A stretch of DNA of 50,646 nucleotides. It comes from Planctomycetota bacterium. GTDB lineage: Bacteria; Planctomycetota; UBA1135; GCA-002686595. The notes beneath the pieces were generated by a model. That model saw only the letters and a program-made list of their open reading frames with translations. It searched no databases and had not been told where the DNA came from. A program made the translations under genes and the position numbers. The DNA is taken from the NCBI GenBank assembly GCA_021413885.1, contig JAIOPM010000024.1:1-50646 (forward strand), written 5' to 3'. This document shows, piece after piece, positions 9,096 through 17,384 of the stretch. Numbering within the stretch: position 1 is the stretch's first letter; every line of letters starts with the position of its first letter.

Positions 9096-10591
9096 GCTCC
9101 GTGAACTCCGACGTCGACCTCGGCGGCCTCGCGCGGGACAAGACTCACCTCCAGCGCCCGCCCAAACGGCGCCTCGGTCTGTGGATCGCGACGTTGTTGT
9201 GCGCCGCGTTCGCGCTGGTGCTCGCGTCGACGCTCGGCGATTTCTGGCGCGGCGCGAAGACGGTCACCGTCCTGCGGCCGAAGCTCGTCGAAGCGAGCGA
9301 CGGCGCCGCGACGTCCAAGTCCGTCGTCCTCCAAGCCGCGGGTTGGATCGAGCCCGATCCGTTCGCGTTCTTCGCGACGGCGCTCGAGCGCGGAGTCGTC
9401 AGCGAAGTCCTGGTGCGCGAAGCCGACGTCGTCGAGCTCGACCAGCCGGTCGCCAAGCTCGTCGACCGCGACGCGACGCTCGTGCGCGACGCAGTCGCCG
9501 CCGAGATCGCGACCAAGCAAGCCGAACTCGATCAAGCGATCGCCGACGAGCACATCGCGACGTTCGAGGCGACGCTCGCGATCCGCGAGAACGTCGCGGT
9601 GACGACGGCCGAGCTCGAAGGCCGCAAGGCGGCCGCGGCGAAACTCGCCGCCGCCGCGAAACGCGCGGAGGCCGAAGTGCGGATCGCGGAAGAAACACTC
9701 GCGCTCGAAGAAGAACTCGCCGCGGCGCAAGCCTCCGGTCCGCGCCAACTCGAGCTCGCGCGAGCGAAGCTCGAAGCGACGCGCGCGTCGAGCGAGAGCG
9801 CCCAAGCCGAAGCCGCACAAGCCGCGGCCGACGCGAAGGTCGCCGAGGCGCGCAACAAACGCGCGTTGCAGGACGCGGCGTTGCGCGACGAGGATCGGCT
9901 GTGGCTCGCGCGCGCGCGAGCGGGCATCAAGCTCGCCGAAACGGGCTTGAGCGAAGCGCGCGTGCGGCTCGCGCAAGCCGAACTCGCGCTCGAACGCACG
10001 ACGGTGCGCGCGCCGGCGTCCGGCGTCGTGCTCGAGCGTCTGGTCGCGCCGGGCGCGGTGCTCGACGGCGCGAACTCGAGCGTCTGCTCGCTCTACGATC
10101 CCGAATCTATCCGTGCGCGCGTCGACGTTCCGCAAGGCGACGTCGCGAAGGTCGCGGTCGGCCAACGCGCGGAGATCCAGGCCGAGTCGCGCGCGGGCAA
10201 GCCGTACGCCGGCGAAGTCCTGCGCATCGTCCACCGCGCCGACATCCAGAAGGTGACGTTGCAGGTGCATGTGCGCGTGCTCGAACCCGACGCGCGACTG
10301 CGGCCCGAGATGTTGTGTCAGGTGCGCTTCCTCGGCACCGGCGCGGTCGGCGCCGCGAACGAATCGTCGAGCGAGCACGTGCTCGTCCCCCGCCGCCTCG
10401 TCGACCACGACTCGATCTGGGTCGTCGACGGCGCGACGAGCACCGCGAAGAAGCGCGCTCTCGAACTCGCCGGCGAACGCGGCGATTGGCTAGAGGTGAA
10501 GAGCGGCCTCAACGTCTCCGACAAGTTGATCGACTCAGGGATCGAAGGTCTCGTCGACGGCGCGCGCGTGAAGATCAGCGAGGAGCGTTGA
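9092..10591 (+). CDS. HlyD-family periplasmic adaptor subunit
   Basis: A 499-residue membrane-fusion protein. A cytoplasmic N-terminal tail (~28 residues) is followed by one membrane segment (~29-47), then a first lipoyl half near residues 100-130. A very long Ala/Glu coiled coil spans about residues 145-305, and the second lipoyl half carries the family motif TVRAPASGVVLERLVAPGA. A beta-barrel domain closes the protein. It would link the inner-membrane ABC permeases to the TolC-like protein. It starts at GTG 9092, overlapping the upstream stop by 4 nt; GTG 9101 is an alternative. The coiled coil is longer than in typical RND adaptors, as in ABC-linked MacA/DevB-type proteins. Confidence 0.85.
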   Translation: MSSVNSDVDLGGLARDKTHLQRPPKRRLGLWIATLLCAAFALVLASTLGDFWRGAKTVTVLRPKLVEASDGAATSKSVVLQAAGWIEPDPFAFFATALERGVVSEVLVREADVVELDQPVAKLVDRDATLVRDAVAAEIATKQAELDQAIADEHIATFEATLAIRENVAVTTAELEGRKAAAAKLAAAAKRAEAEVRIAEETLALEEELAAAQASGPRQLELARAKLEATRASSESAQAEAAQAAADAKVAEARNKRALQDAALRDEDRLWLARARAGIKLAETGLSEARVRLAQAELALERTTVRAPASGVVLERLVAPGAVLDGANSSVCSLYDPESIRARVDVPQGDVAKVAVGQRAEIQAESRAGKPYAGEVLRIVHRADIQKVTLQVHVRVLEPDARLRPEMLCQVRFLGTGAVGAANESSSEHVLVPRRLVDHDSIWVVDGATSTAKKRALELAGERGDWLEVKSGLNVSDKLIDSGIEGLVDGARVKISEER

Positions 10592-10592
10592 G

Positions 10593-11279
10593 ATGAGCCT
10601 GATCGAACTGCGCCACGTCACCAAGACCTACCGCAAGGGCGAGCACGTCGTCACTCCGCTCGCGGACGTGACACTCGACGTCGAGAAGGCTGAGTTCTTC
10701 GTGTTGGTCGGGCCGTCGGGCTCGGGCAAGACGACGTTGCTCAACCTGATCGCGGCGATCGATCGGCCGGACAGCGGCTCGATCCGCGTCGGCGACGTCG
10801 AACTCGGGACTTCGTCTTCCTCGCGCCTCGCCGATTGGCGCGCCGAGCACGTCGGCTACGTCTTCCAACAGGCGAACTTGGTGCCGGTGCTGACGGCGTA
10901 CGAGAACGTCGAGCTCCCGCTCTACCTCTTCGGCCTCTCCGCCGCCGAACGCCATCGCCGCGTCGCGCTCGCGCTCGAAGCCGTCGGTCTCGCCGACCGC
11001 GCGACGCACTTGCCGAAGCAACTCTCGGGCGGCCAAGAGCAACGCGTCGCGATCGCGCGCGCGATCGTCGCCGATCCCGAGATCCTGGTCGCCGACGAAC
11101 CGACCGGCAACCTCGATCACGAATCGGCGGAGGGCGTGCTCGAGTTGCTCTCTCGACTGCACCTCGAACGCAAGAAGACCGTCGTGATGGTGACGCACGA
11201 TCCGCGCGCGGCGCGTTTCGGCACGCGGCGCATGGTGCTCGACAAAGGCATCTTGCGTGAAGAAGCGGCGGCGCGATGA
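10593..11279 (+). CDS. ABC transporter ATP-binding protein, LolD/MacB type
   Basis: A 228-residue ATPase subunit with Walker [10 protein letters not shown] (residues 40-48), the Q-loop in VFQQANLVP (~90-98), signature LSGGQ (144-148), Walker [10 protein letters not shown] (~164-172) and the H-loop MVTHD. The length and motif spacing match the LolD/MacB/FtsE class, which works with FtsX-like permeases in mechanotransmission rather than substrate channelling. Start ATG 10593 directly follows the adaptor stop and overlaps the first permease gene by 4 nt (ATGA). It would power the tripartite system of this operon. Confidence 0.95.
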   Translation: MSLIELRHVTKTYRKGEHVVTPLADVTLDVEKAEFFVLVGPSGSGKTTLLNLIAAIDRPDSGSIRVGDVELGTSSSSRLADWRAEHVGYVFQQANLVPVLTAYENVELPLYLFGLSAAERHRRVALALEAVGLADRATHLPKQLSGGQEQRVAIARAIVADPEILVADEPTGNLDHESAEGVLELLSRLHLERKKTVVMVTHDPRAARFGTRRMVLDKGILREEAAAR

Positions 11280-12283
11280 AGCTCGCGAAGTTGGTGGGCA
11301 AGAACCTGCGACGTCGGCCGATGCGCACGGCGTTGACGGTGCTCGGCGTCGCGTCGGCGATGTTGCTGTTCGTGCTCGTCGAGAGCTTGAGCGCCGGACT
11401 CGATCACGCGCTCTCGGGCTCGGAGTCCGCGCGCACGCTGATCGTCTACCGCGAAAACCGCTATTGCCCGCAGACGTCGTTCCTGCCGCAGTGGTACGGC
11501 GAGCGCATCGCGAAGCTCCCCGGCGTCGCGAGCGTGCTGCCGGTCAAGGTCTACCTCAACAACTGCCGCGCGAGCCTCGACCTCGTTGCGTTCCAGGGCG
11601 CGCCGGCGGAAGAACTCCTTGCGACGCGCGGTCTGACGCTCGAGGCCGGCGCGGGCGAGCGCTTCGTGCGCGAGAAGGATTCCGCGCTGGTCGGTCGCGC
11701 GTTCGCGGCGCGGAAGAACCTCGCCGTCGGTGACAACTTCCGCTTCGGCAACATCCACGTGAAGGTCGTGGGCATCTTCGCGTCGGACGAGCCCGTCGAG
11801 GAAGGCGTGATCCTGACGCACCTCGAGTTCCTGCAGCGCGCGGGTCCGGTCAATCGGCTCGGCACGGTGACGCAGTTCGAGGTCAAGATCGACGACGCGA
11901 CGCGCGCGGAGGCGATCTCCGCGCAGATCGACGACGTGCTCGTCGGCAACACGGTGTTGATGAGCGTCCAGGAGCGCGTCAAGGAATTCGGCGTCTTCCG
12001 CACGCTCGGATTCCGCGCGTCGCACGTCGCGCAATTGGTGGTCGTCGAGTCGCTCGCGCTCTCGCTCGCCGGCGGAGCGCTCGGGTTCGGTCTCGCGCTG
12101 CTGATCATTCGCTTCGCCCACGTCTCGATCGGCTCCGAAGGCGTCGCGATCGAATTCGTGACGTCGCCGCGGCTCGCGTTGCTCGGCCTCGGCGTCGCGA
12201 CCGTGTGCGGCATCCTCGCGAGCCTCGCCCCCGCCGTGCGTTCGGCCCGCGCCGAGATCGTCGTCTCGTTGAGGAGCGCGTGA
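11276..12283 (+). CDS. ABC transporter permease, FtsX/MacB type (first)
   Basis: A 335-residue inner-membrane permease. The N-terminal membrane helix (~18-42) contains the typical opening KNLRRRPMRTALTVLGV. A large periplasmic domain of ~200 residues follows, then three C-terminal helices. The C-terminal half carries the FtsX-type coupling segment ERVKEFGVFRTLGF, which faces the ATPase. It overlaps the ATPase gene by 4 nt and touches the second permease gene. Two different permeases in a row suggest a heterodimer, unlike MacB homodimers. Confidence 0.9.
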   Translation: MKLAKLVGKNLRRRPMRTALTVLGVASAMLLFVLVESLSAGLDHALSGSESARTLIVYRENRYCPQTSFLPQWYGERIAKLPGVASVLPVKVYLNNCRASLDLVAFQGAPAEELLATRGLTLEAGAGERFVREKDSALVGRAFAARKNLAVGDNFRFGNIHVKVVGIFASDEPVEEGVILTHLEFLQRAGPVNRLGTVTQFEVKIDDATRAEAISAQIDDVLVGNTVLMSVQERVKEFGVFRTLGFRASHVAQLVVVESLALSLAGGALGFGLALLIIRFAHVSIGSEGVAIEFVTSPRLALLGLGVATVCGILASLAPAVRSARAEIVVSLRSA

Positions 12284-13446
12284 TGGCCCGCCGTCTGCCG
12301 CTCGACTACGCGGTGCTGAACCTCGGACGCCGTCCGGGGCGCACGTTGCTCGCCGGCGCGTCGAGCGCGTTGGTCGCGGCGCTGCTGGTCGCGACCGCCG
12401 CGTTCGTGCGCGGTCTCGACACGACGTTCCAAGGCGCCGCGCGCGCGGACACCGCGATCGTGCTCTCGAGCGTCGCCGAGCGCGACGTCGTGCGTTCGAC
12501 GGTGACCGCGGGCCTCGGCGAGTTGATCGCCGCGTCGGTGCGCGGCGTCGCGACGGTCGACGGCGTCGCGTGCGTGTCCGACGAGATCCACATGGGGACT
12601 AACCTGCGGCTCGGCGACGACGAGCGCGTGCGTGCCGGTTTCGTGCGCGGCGTCACCGACCGCGCGTTCCTCGTGCACGACGCGGTGACGGTGACCGAAG
12701 GCCGCACGCCGCGCACCGGCGAAGTGATCGTCGGGCGGCTCGCGGCCGAGCAGCTAGGCGCGCGCGAAGAAGAACTCGCCGTTGGAAGGACGCTGCGCTT
12801 CGAGAACTCCGCCTTCACGATCGTCGGCCGTTTCGCCGCGCCAGGCACGACGATCGAAGCCGAGATCTGGACGCCGCTCGCGCCCCTGCGCGGCTTGACC
12901 AAACGCGACGATTCGTCGGCGACGTTCGTCAAGCTCGAGAGTCCGGATGCGATCGGCGAACTCGCGCTCTTCGCGAAACGGCGCCTCGATCTCGAACTCG
13001 TCGTGATCCCGTCGGCGGTCTACTACCGCGAGCTCTCCGACTACTTCGCGCCGATCCGGCGACTGTCGTGGGCGCTCGCGGCATTGATCGCTCTCGCCGC
13101 GCTCTTCGGCGGCGCGAACACGCTCAACGCGGCGGTCCAGGATCGCGTGCGCGAGCTGGCGACGCTGCGCGCGATCGGCTACGGGCCGTGGGCGTTGGTG
13201 CTCTCGCTCGCCGAGGAAGCGCTGGTGCTCGCCTCCGCCGGCGCGTTGGTCGGCCTGGTCGCCGCGCGCCTCTTCCTCGCCGGTTCGAGCGTGCGCATCG
13301 CGATGAGCGCGTTCCAACTCACGCTCGATCCGCCCGCGATCCTCGTCGGCATCGCGGGAGCTCTTGCTCTAGCCCTCTTCGGCACCGCGCCCGCCGCGCT
13401 GCGCGTGCTGAAGCTTCCCGTCGCGGCGGCTTTGAAGGAGAATTGA
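12283..13446 (+). CDS. ABC transporter permease, FtsX/MacB type (second)
   Basis: A 387-residue permease, paralogous in layout to the gene before it. It has a membrane helix at ~22-45 (YAVLNLGRRPGRTLLAGASS lead-in), a periplasmic domain of ~210 residues, and three C-terminal helices with the coupling segment DRVRELATLRAIGYGPWALV. ATG 12283 overlaps the previous stop (TGATG) and has GAGGAG at 12271-12276; a GTG three bases upstream is an alternative. It probably pairs with the first permease and the ATPase. Confidence 0.9.
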   Translation: MARRLPLDYAVLNLGRRPGRTLLAGASSALVAALLVATAAFVRGLDTTFQGAARADTAIVLSSVAERDVVRSTVTAGLGELIAASVRGVATVDGVACVSDEIHMGTNLRLGDDERVRAGFVRGVTDRAFLVHDAVTVTEGRTPRTGEVIVGRLAAEQLGAREEELAVGRTLRFENSAFTIVGRFAAPGTTIEAEIWTPLAPLRGLTKRDDSSATFVKLESPDAIGELALFAKRRLDLELVVIPSAVYYRELSDYFAPIRRLSWALAALIALAALFGGANTLNAAVQDRVRELATLRAIGYGPWALVLSLAEEALVLASAGALVGLVAARLFLAGSSVRIAMSAFQLTLDPPAILVGIAGALALALFGTAPAALRVLKLPVAAALKEN

Positions 13447-13449
13447 AAC

Positions 13450-13983
13450 GTGATGACTTCATCCAACTTCTTGCGTGCGTTCCTTCCGATCGCGGTCGTC
13501 GGCCTCGGCCTCGTCGCGTGCTCCGATTCGAAGAAGTCGGCGAGCGCGAGCGTCGAGCTCCCGACCTCCGCGCTCCCCGAGAACTACCACCTCGCTGCCG
13601 AGCCCGCGAACGCGCGCGACGTGCTGATCGCGAAGACCGAATTGAAGGACGGCGAGCCGGTCGTCCTGCGCGGCCGCGTGCAGGATTTCGTCAACGGCAT
13701 GGCGGCGTTCACGCTCACCGACGGCGCGCTGAAGTCGTGCGACCAAGAGGGTCCGATGAAGAGCTGCGAGACGCCGTGGGATTACTGCTGCACCGATCCC
13801 GCCGAGCTCAACGCCGCGAGCGCGGTCATCGAGTTCCGCGACGGCGAAGCGGTGCGCCGCACCGACGCGCGCGGCTTCCACGGCCTCGACCACCTGAAGT
13901 GGGTGACAGTGAAAGGCATCGCGAAAACCGACGACAAGGGCAACCTGACGGTGATCGCCGACGGCATCTATGTGAAGCCGTAA
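13450..13983 (+). CDS. Lipoprotein, OB-fold-like hypothetical
   Basis: A 177-residue protein with a lipoprotein signal (lipobox LVAC, Cys near residue 24) and a mature domain with alternating beta strands. The strands VVLRGRVQDFVNGMAAFTLT and HLKWVTVKGIAKTDDKGNLT resemble a nucleic-acid-binding-like OB barrel, a fold also used by small periplasmic proteins. Five cysteines in SCDQEG, SCETPW and YCCTDP recall the Cys-rich first protein of the operon. AAGGAG (13435-13440) serves GTG 13450 or ATG 13453. It closes the export operon; its role is unknown, possibly substrate or metal handling at the periplasmic face. Confidence 0.6.
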   Translation: MMTSSNFLRAFLPIAVVGLGLVACSDSKKSASASVELPTSALPENYHLAAEPANARDVLIAKTELKDGEPVVLRGRVQDFVNGMAAFTLTDGALKSCDQEGPMKSCETPWDYCCTDPAELNAASAVIEFRDGEAVRRTDARGFHGLDHLKWVTVKGIAKTDDKGNLTVIADGIYVKP

Positions 13984-14065
13984 ACCATCTGAGCGCGTGG
14001 ACGTCTAGAAGTCTGTCGAGAAAAGTCGCCAACGTTCACATGCTTCTCGTCGCTGTCCCTCGTCC

Positions 14066-14944
14066 TTACTTGTTGGCGAACCGCGCGGCGAGAGCGGGCC
14101 GGAAACCGGTGTCCACGTACCGATCGCCATGCCCCATGGTGCGCCGGATCGGCAACGAGATGCTCGATGCCACGCTGTAAAAGCCACAACCCCGGATGAT
14201 TCGCTGCTCGCCGCCTCTGGAGTATGGATCGCGCACGGAGTCGCCGTCCGTGTCGCCGGGAACCTCACTACCCGTGACCTCGTCCGCGCAAAACTCCCAG
14301 ACGTTGCCAATCATGTCGAAGAAGCCAAACCCGTTCGCCTTGCGACTCTTCACGCGATGCGGGTGCTCGCCATCCCGATTCTCCCGAAACACCGCGAACT
14401 CGTCGAGGCGCTCCGCATTGCCTCCGAACTCATCCCTCGCCGTGCTGCCCGCTCGACATGCCAATTCCCATTCAGCCTCCGTCGGCAGGCAATACTCGTA
14501 GCCCAGCGGTAGTCGTCCTGCTTCTTCTTCGCGCAGCGTCAGCCGGCGGCAAAACTCCACCGCTTCGTCCCAATCCATCAACGTCGCCGCGACCGTGTCT
14601 CCTTCGATCGCGTGCTCCTTCCCCTTCCACGGCTCCGTCTCCATCACCTCGCGCCACATCTTCTGCGTCACCTCGGTCTCGCCGAGCCAATACCCCTTGC
14701 TGATCGTTACCGCGTGCTGCGCTTGGTCGTAGAAACCCACTTGGTCTTTCGGGCTCCCCATCGCGAACGTCTGAGGCTCCACGTACACCATCGAAAGTCC
14801 GATCCCGCTCGCCACCCGATCGCCTCGCTTCACCGAAGCCGTGGTCGCAGCCGCTCGTTCCGCGGCGTCCTGCGGTCGCGCACACGCGGACATTGCTCCG
14901 AGAACGAGGCCGACGAGCAACACGAGTGCAACGACTCCACGCAT
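14066..14944 (-). CDS. Formylglycine-generating-enzyme (SUMF1) family protein
   Basis: A 292-residue exported protein with an N-terminal signal peptide, possibly lipoprotein (AMSAC). The FGE-sulfatase fold covers residues ~45-285. Family landmarks are MGSPKDQ, the GETEVTQKMWREVME segment, CLPTEAEWELACRAGS, GFFDMIGNVWEFCADE and the C-terminal IIRGCGFYS and TGFRPA. Authentic FGEs use two Cys near the C-terminus; only partial correspondence is visible, so a non-enzymatic or other activity (as in many planctomycete SUMF1 paralogues) is possible. GGAGA precedes the start (14953-14957). It lies downstream of a FecR/ECF pair on the same strand. Confidence 0.85.
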   Translation of the reverse strand: MRGVVALVLLVGLVLGAMSACARPQDAAERAAATTASVKRGDRVASGIGLSMVYVEPQTFAMGSPKDQVGFYDQAQHAVTISKGYWLGETEVTQKMWREVMETEPWKGKEHAIEGDTVAATLMDWDEAVEFCRRLTLREEEAGRLPLGYEYCLPTEAEWELACRAGSTARDEFGGNAERLDEFAVFRENRDGEHPHRVKSRKANGFGFFDMIGNVWEFCADEVTGSEVPGDTDGDSVRDPYSRGGEQRIIRGCGFYSVASSISLPIRRTMGHGDRYVDTGFRPALAARFANK

Positions 14945-14977
14945 GATCGACTTCTCCGATGGTTCGAGGGATTGCCC

Positions 14978-14983
14978 ATGCTA
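14978..14983 (-). promoter_or_regulatory. -10 element for the SUMF1-family gene
   Basis: TAGCAT on the minus strand, 33 nt before the start codon at 14944, which also has a Shine-Dalgarno. No convincing -35 was found. Confidence 0.35.
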
Positions 14984-15015
14984 GCCGCCTGTTGAAACAG
15001 TCGCGCCGGTCGGTC

Positions 15016-15036
15016 ATGAACGGCCGCGGCGTTCAT
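15016..15036. promoter_or_regulatory. Perfect 7-bp dyad between fecR-like and SUMF1 genes
   Basis: ATGAACG (15016-15022) and CGTTCAT (15030-15036) are separated by 7 nt. It could be an operator for the SUMF1-family gene or a hairpin ending the sigma/FecR transcript; there is no T-tract. Confidence 0.3.
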
Positions 15037-15139
15037 CGCATGCGCATCGAGGAACACAAACGACGTACTTGTCTTCGCTGACACTGATTCGCACGTCGCC
15101 TGAGATGACGGCCGTGCGAACCACGTATTCAACGGACTG

Positions 15140-16060
15140 CTAGCGCCAGTCGCGTTCGATCTCTTCGCGCCAGCTCGCGCGCATCGCTTCGTCGCCGGCA
15201 AGGACGCCTTCCGCCGTGACGTCGATCGGGCGCGCGTAGAGTTCGGAGAGGCGCTCGAAGACGCGCGCTCGCAATGCTCGCGACGGAGCGTCGAGCAAGT
15301 GGAAGAGCGAGAGCGAATCCTCGCGCCGCGCGAGCGTGCACACGCGCGCGATCGCGTCTTCATCGGGCTCGGACGCGAACTCGACCGCACGCAACGCGGC
15401 GACGAAATCGGGCTCGGCGTTCTCGTAGACAGGCGTGTCCGGACCGCGGCCGGGCACCGAACGACACGTCGCGCCGCGCGGCACGAGCACTTCGCGTCCG
15501 TCGGTCGCGAACGCGACGCGGCCGGTGCGCACGGAGAGCGTCGTCGTGCCCGCGTCGTCGACCGCGAGGTCGTACCGACAACCGAGATCGATCGACAAGC
15601 CGGCCGGCGTGCCGATCTGGAAGAGGCGCGGCCTGGCGAGGATCGACGCGGAGATGCGGCCGCGTTCGAGGTAGAGCTTCTCGAGTTCGGCGCCGCGCTC
15701 GAGCACGCCGAGGCGCGAGCCCGCCGCGACCCGGACTTCGCCGAGCGCTCCGAGATCGACCGACGCGTCGGTCGCGAACGCGACTTCGTCGCCGACGTCG
15801 ATCGTGCGGCGATCGGCGAGGCCGTGCACCGCGTAGCCCGACGTCGACGCGCGACCCGCGACGAACCACCACGCGCCGAGTGCGACGGCGATCACCGCGG
15901 CGGCGGCGAAGAGGATGCGGCGCGCGCCGCCCGTCGACGCACGAGCAAGTTCGCTCCCGTCACGAAAACGCCCGAGCGCACGCTCGAGGCGCACGACCTC
16001 CGCATCCGGCGGGCCGGTCTTCGACCACAGATACTCGTCGTTCTCTTCCTCGGTGCTCAT
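15140..16060 (-). CDS. FecR-domain membrane protein, probable anti-sigma factor
   Basis: A 306-residue single-pass membrane protein. The cytoplasmic N-terminus (~1-45, with YLWSKTGPPDAEVVRLERAL) resembles short anti-sigma segments. A membrane helix lies at ~48-67, and a FecR-like beta domain follows (~75-205, including GSRLGVLERGAE and TGRVAFATDGREVLVPRGA). A helical tail closes it. FecR-domain proteins transmit a periplasmic signal to an ECF sigma factor. Start ATG 16060 overlaps the sigma-factor stop by 4 nt (ATGA), so the two are translationally coupled, the usual layout of a sigma/anti-sigma pair. Confidence 0.8.
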   Translation of the reverse strand: MSTEEENDEYLWSKTGPPDAEVVRLERALGRFRDGSELARASTGGARRILFAAAAVIAVALGAWWFVAGRASTSGYAVHGLADRRTIDVGDEVAFATDASVDLGALGEVRVAAGSRLGVLERGAELEKLYLERGRISASILARPRLFQIGTPAGLSIDLGCRYDLAVDDAGTTTLSVRTGRVAFATDGREVLVPRGATCRSVPGRGPDTPVYENAEPDFVAALRAVEFASEPDEDAIARVCTLARREDSLSLFHLLDAPSRALRARVFERLSELYARPIDVTAEGVLAGDEAMRASWREEIERDWR

Positions 16061-16680
16061 CGCACGGCCTTGCGCTCGAGACGTTCGCGCAGGAGTTTCA
16101 TGCCGCGCGTCAGGTTGACGCGCACCGACCCGTGCGTCATTCCGGTGCGCGCGGCGATCTCGGGGCCGGAGAGTCCTTCGACGAGGCGCAGGATCAGCGT
16201 CTCGCGGAACGCTTCCGGCAACGCACGCACCGCCACGAGCGCGCGCTCCGCTTCCTCGTGCTCGTCGCACGGCGGCTCGTCGGGCGCGACGAAGTCACCC
16301 TCGAGCTCGCCCTCGAGCTTGCGTTCGCGCGATTCGGCGCCTCGCGCACGCTTGTGCGCGTCGCGCGCGGCGTTGCGCGCGATGCTCGCGAGCCAACCTG
16401 GGAAACGCTCGGGCTCCTCGAGCCGTCCGATCGAGCGCAGCGCGAGCAAGAAGACTTCTTGGACGAGATCGCGCACTTCGCGCCGCGGCCCGTGCGCGAG
16501 CGCGATGCCGTGCACGACGCCGTGAAAACGCTCAGCGAGTCGTCCGAACGCTTCCCGATCCCCACGTTGCGCGCGCCGAGCGAGCTCGACGGCCAAAGCG
16601 TCGCCGCGCGGAGCGTCGCTTTCACTCACCGCGCGCTCCCGAGCGACGAAGTGATCCGCGCGCACGGGCGCGAACGGCAT
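16057..16680 (-). CDS. ECF-type RNA polymerase sigma factor
   Basis: A 207-residue sigma-70-family protein. Region 2 is at ~25-95 (AVELARRAQRGDREAFGRLA, then VRDLVQEVFLLALRSIGRLE), and region 4 at ~145-195 (LPEAFRETLILRLVEGLSGP with helix-turn-helix GPEIAARTGMTHGSVRVNLT). The linker is Glu-rich. It is translated with the FecR-like gene and probably controls a stimulus-dependent regulon that may include the SUMF1-family gene downstream. The start is uncertain: ATG 16680 is preferred because upstream residues look non-coding, but ATG 16761 is in frame. No good Shine-Dalgarno was seen for either. Confidence 0.85.
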   Translation of the reverse strand: MPFAPVRADHFVARERAVSESDAPRGDALAVELARRAQRGDREAFGRLAERFHGVVHGIALAHGPRREVRDLVQEVFLLALRSIGRLEEPERFPGWLASIARNAARDAHKRARGAESRERKLEGELEGDFVAPDEPPCDEHEEAERALVAVRALPEAFRETLILRLVEGLSGPEIAARTGMTHGSVRVNLTRGMKLLRERLERKAVR

Positions 16681-16868
16681 GGGACCCAGCCACGGCGCGG
16701 AGGAATCACTCGAGAGCGACACGTCCGGAGGACGAACGACGCCCGCGAGTGTTAGCCGCATTCCTGCCGCGCGTCGAGACCACGAGGTCGAAGTACCGAG
16801 CTGGATCGCTTCGCACGGAAAGCAGGTTCGCCTGCATCCGGACTCCTATGGGGCGCGAAACCATTGCC

Positions 16869-17102
16869 ATGTATCAAAGGGACTTGCCGACAATGCTGTG
16901 GCTGGCTGCGGCCTTCGCTTCCTTCGTGGGATCCGTGTCCTGTTGGTTCTTCATCGACAAGCAGACGGGGCTCTACATCGGTCTGTGGGTCCCATCGATC
17001 CTGGCCCTGGGTTGCATGCTGAACTCAGTGCCGAAGCGCCGATTGGGCGCAGCGACGGCCATGCCGGACAGTCAGGCCGAGCAACGGCGCGAGGCGCGCT
17101 AG
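16869..17102 (+). CDS. Small two-helix membrane protein
   Basis: A 77-residue protein with two hydrophobic segments (~7-25 and ~33-52). The second contains GLYIGLWVPSILALG, a pattern I associate with widespread small conserved hypothetical membrane proteins. ATG 16869 places the first helix at the N-terminus; ATG 16848 in the same frame is possible. The tail is charged and hydrophilic. A second tiny membrane protein follows 15 nt downstream with its own Shine-Dalgarno, so the two form a small operon. No function is known. Confidence 0.6.
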   Translation: MYQRDLPTMLWLAAAFASFVGSVSCWFFIDKQTGLYIGLWVPSILALGCMLNSVPKRRLGAATAMPDSQAEQRREAR

Positions 17103-17117
17103 CAAGGACTCGCCGCC

Positions 17118-17297
17118 ATGACGAAGCTAGACACTGCGGTCTTCCTGTTCGGAATGCTGGTTTCTGCCCTGGTCAGCGCAGGAATCCTCTTGCCGCTCTA
17201 CGGACACGCGCGGCTCCAGCGCGCCAGAGCAGCCAACACGGAGATCAGCCCAGGGATGAAGCGCCTGGCCAGGCTGCTCGGTGCGGAGTCCGACTAG
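17118..17297 (+). CDS. Small single-helix membrane protein, 59 aa
   Basis: A 59-residue reading frame starting MTKLDTAVFLFGM, with one membrane helix (~7-28) and a basic, amphipathic C-terminal half. AAGGA at 17104-17108 lies 9 nt before ATG 17118. It begins 15 nt after the stop of the two-helix membrane protein and ends 11 nt before the left inverted repeat of the ISL3 element. No family is recognised. The Shine-Dalgarno, spacing and clean hydrophobic profile favour a real gene over chance. Confidence 0.55.
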   Translation: MTKLDTAVFLFGMLVSALVSAGILLPLYGHARLQRARAANTEISPGMKRLARLLGAESD

Positions 17298-17308
17298 GAG
17301 CCCGAACT

Positions 17309-17335
17309 GGCGCTTCAGGAAGTTGTGTCGGTAAC
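17309..17335 (+). repeat. ISL3 left inverted repeat
   Basis: Reads GGCGCTTCAGGAAGTTGTGT then CGGTAAC. It matches the reverse complement of 18481-18507 with about five differences. Confidence 0.65.
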
Positions 17336-17384
17336 GGCTGGCTGAAGGTCGGCGGGCGGTGGCGACCCCTAGGGTCCGTTGGGC

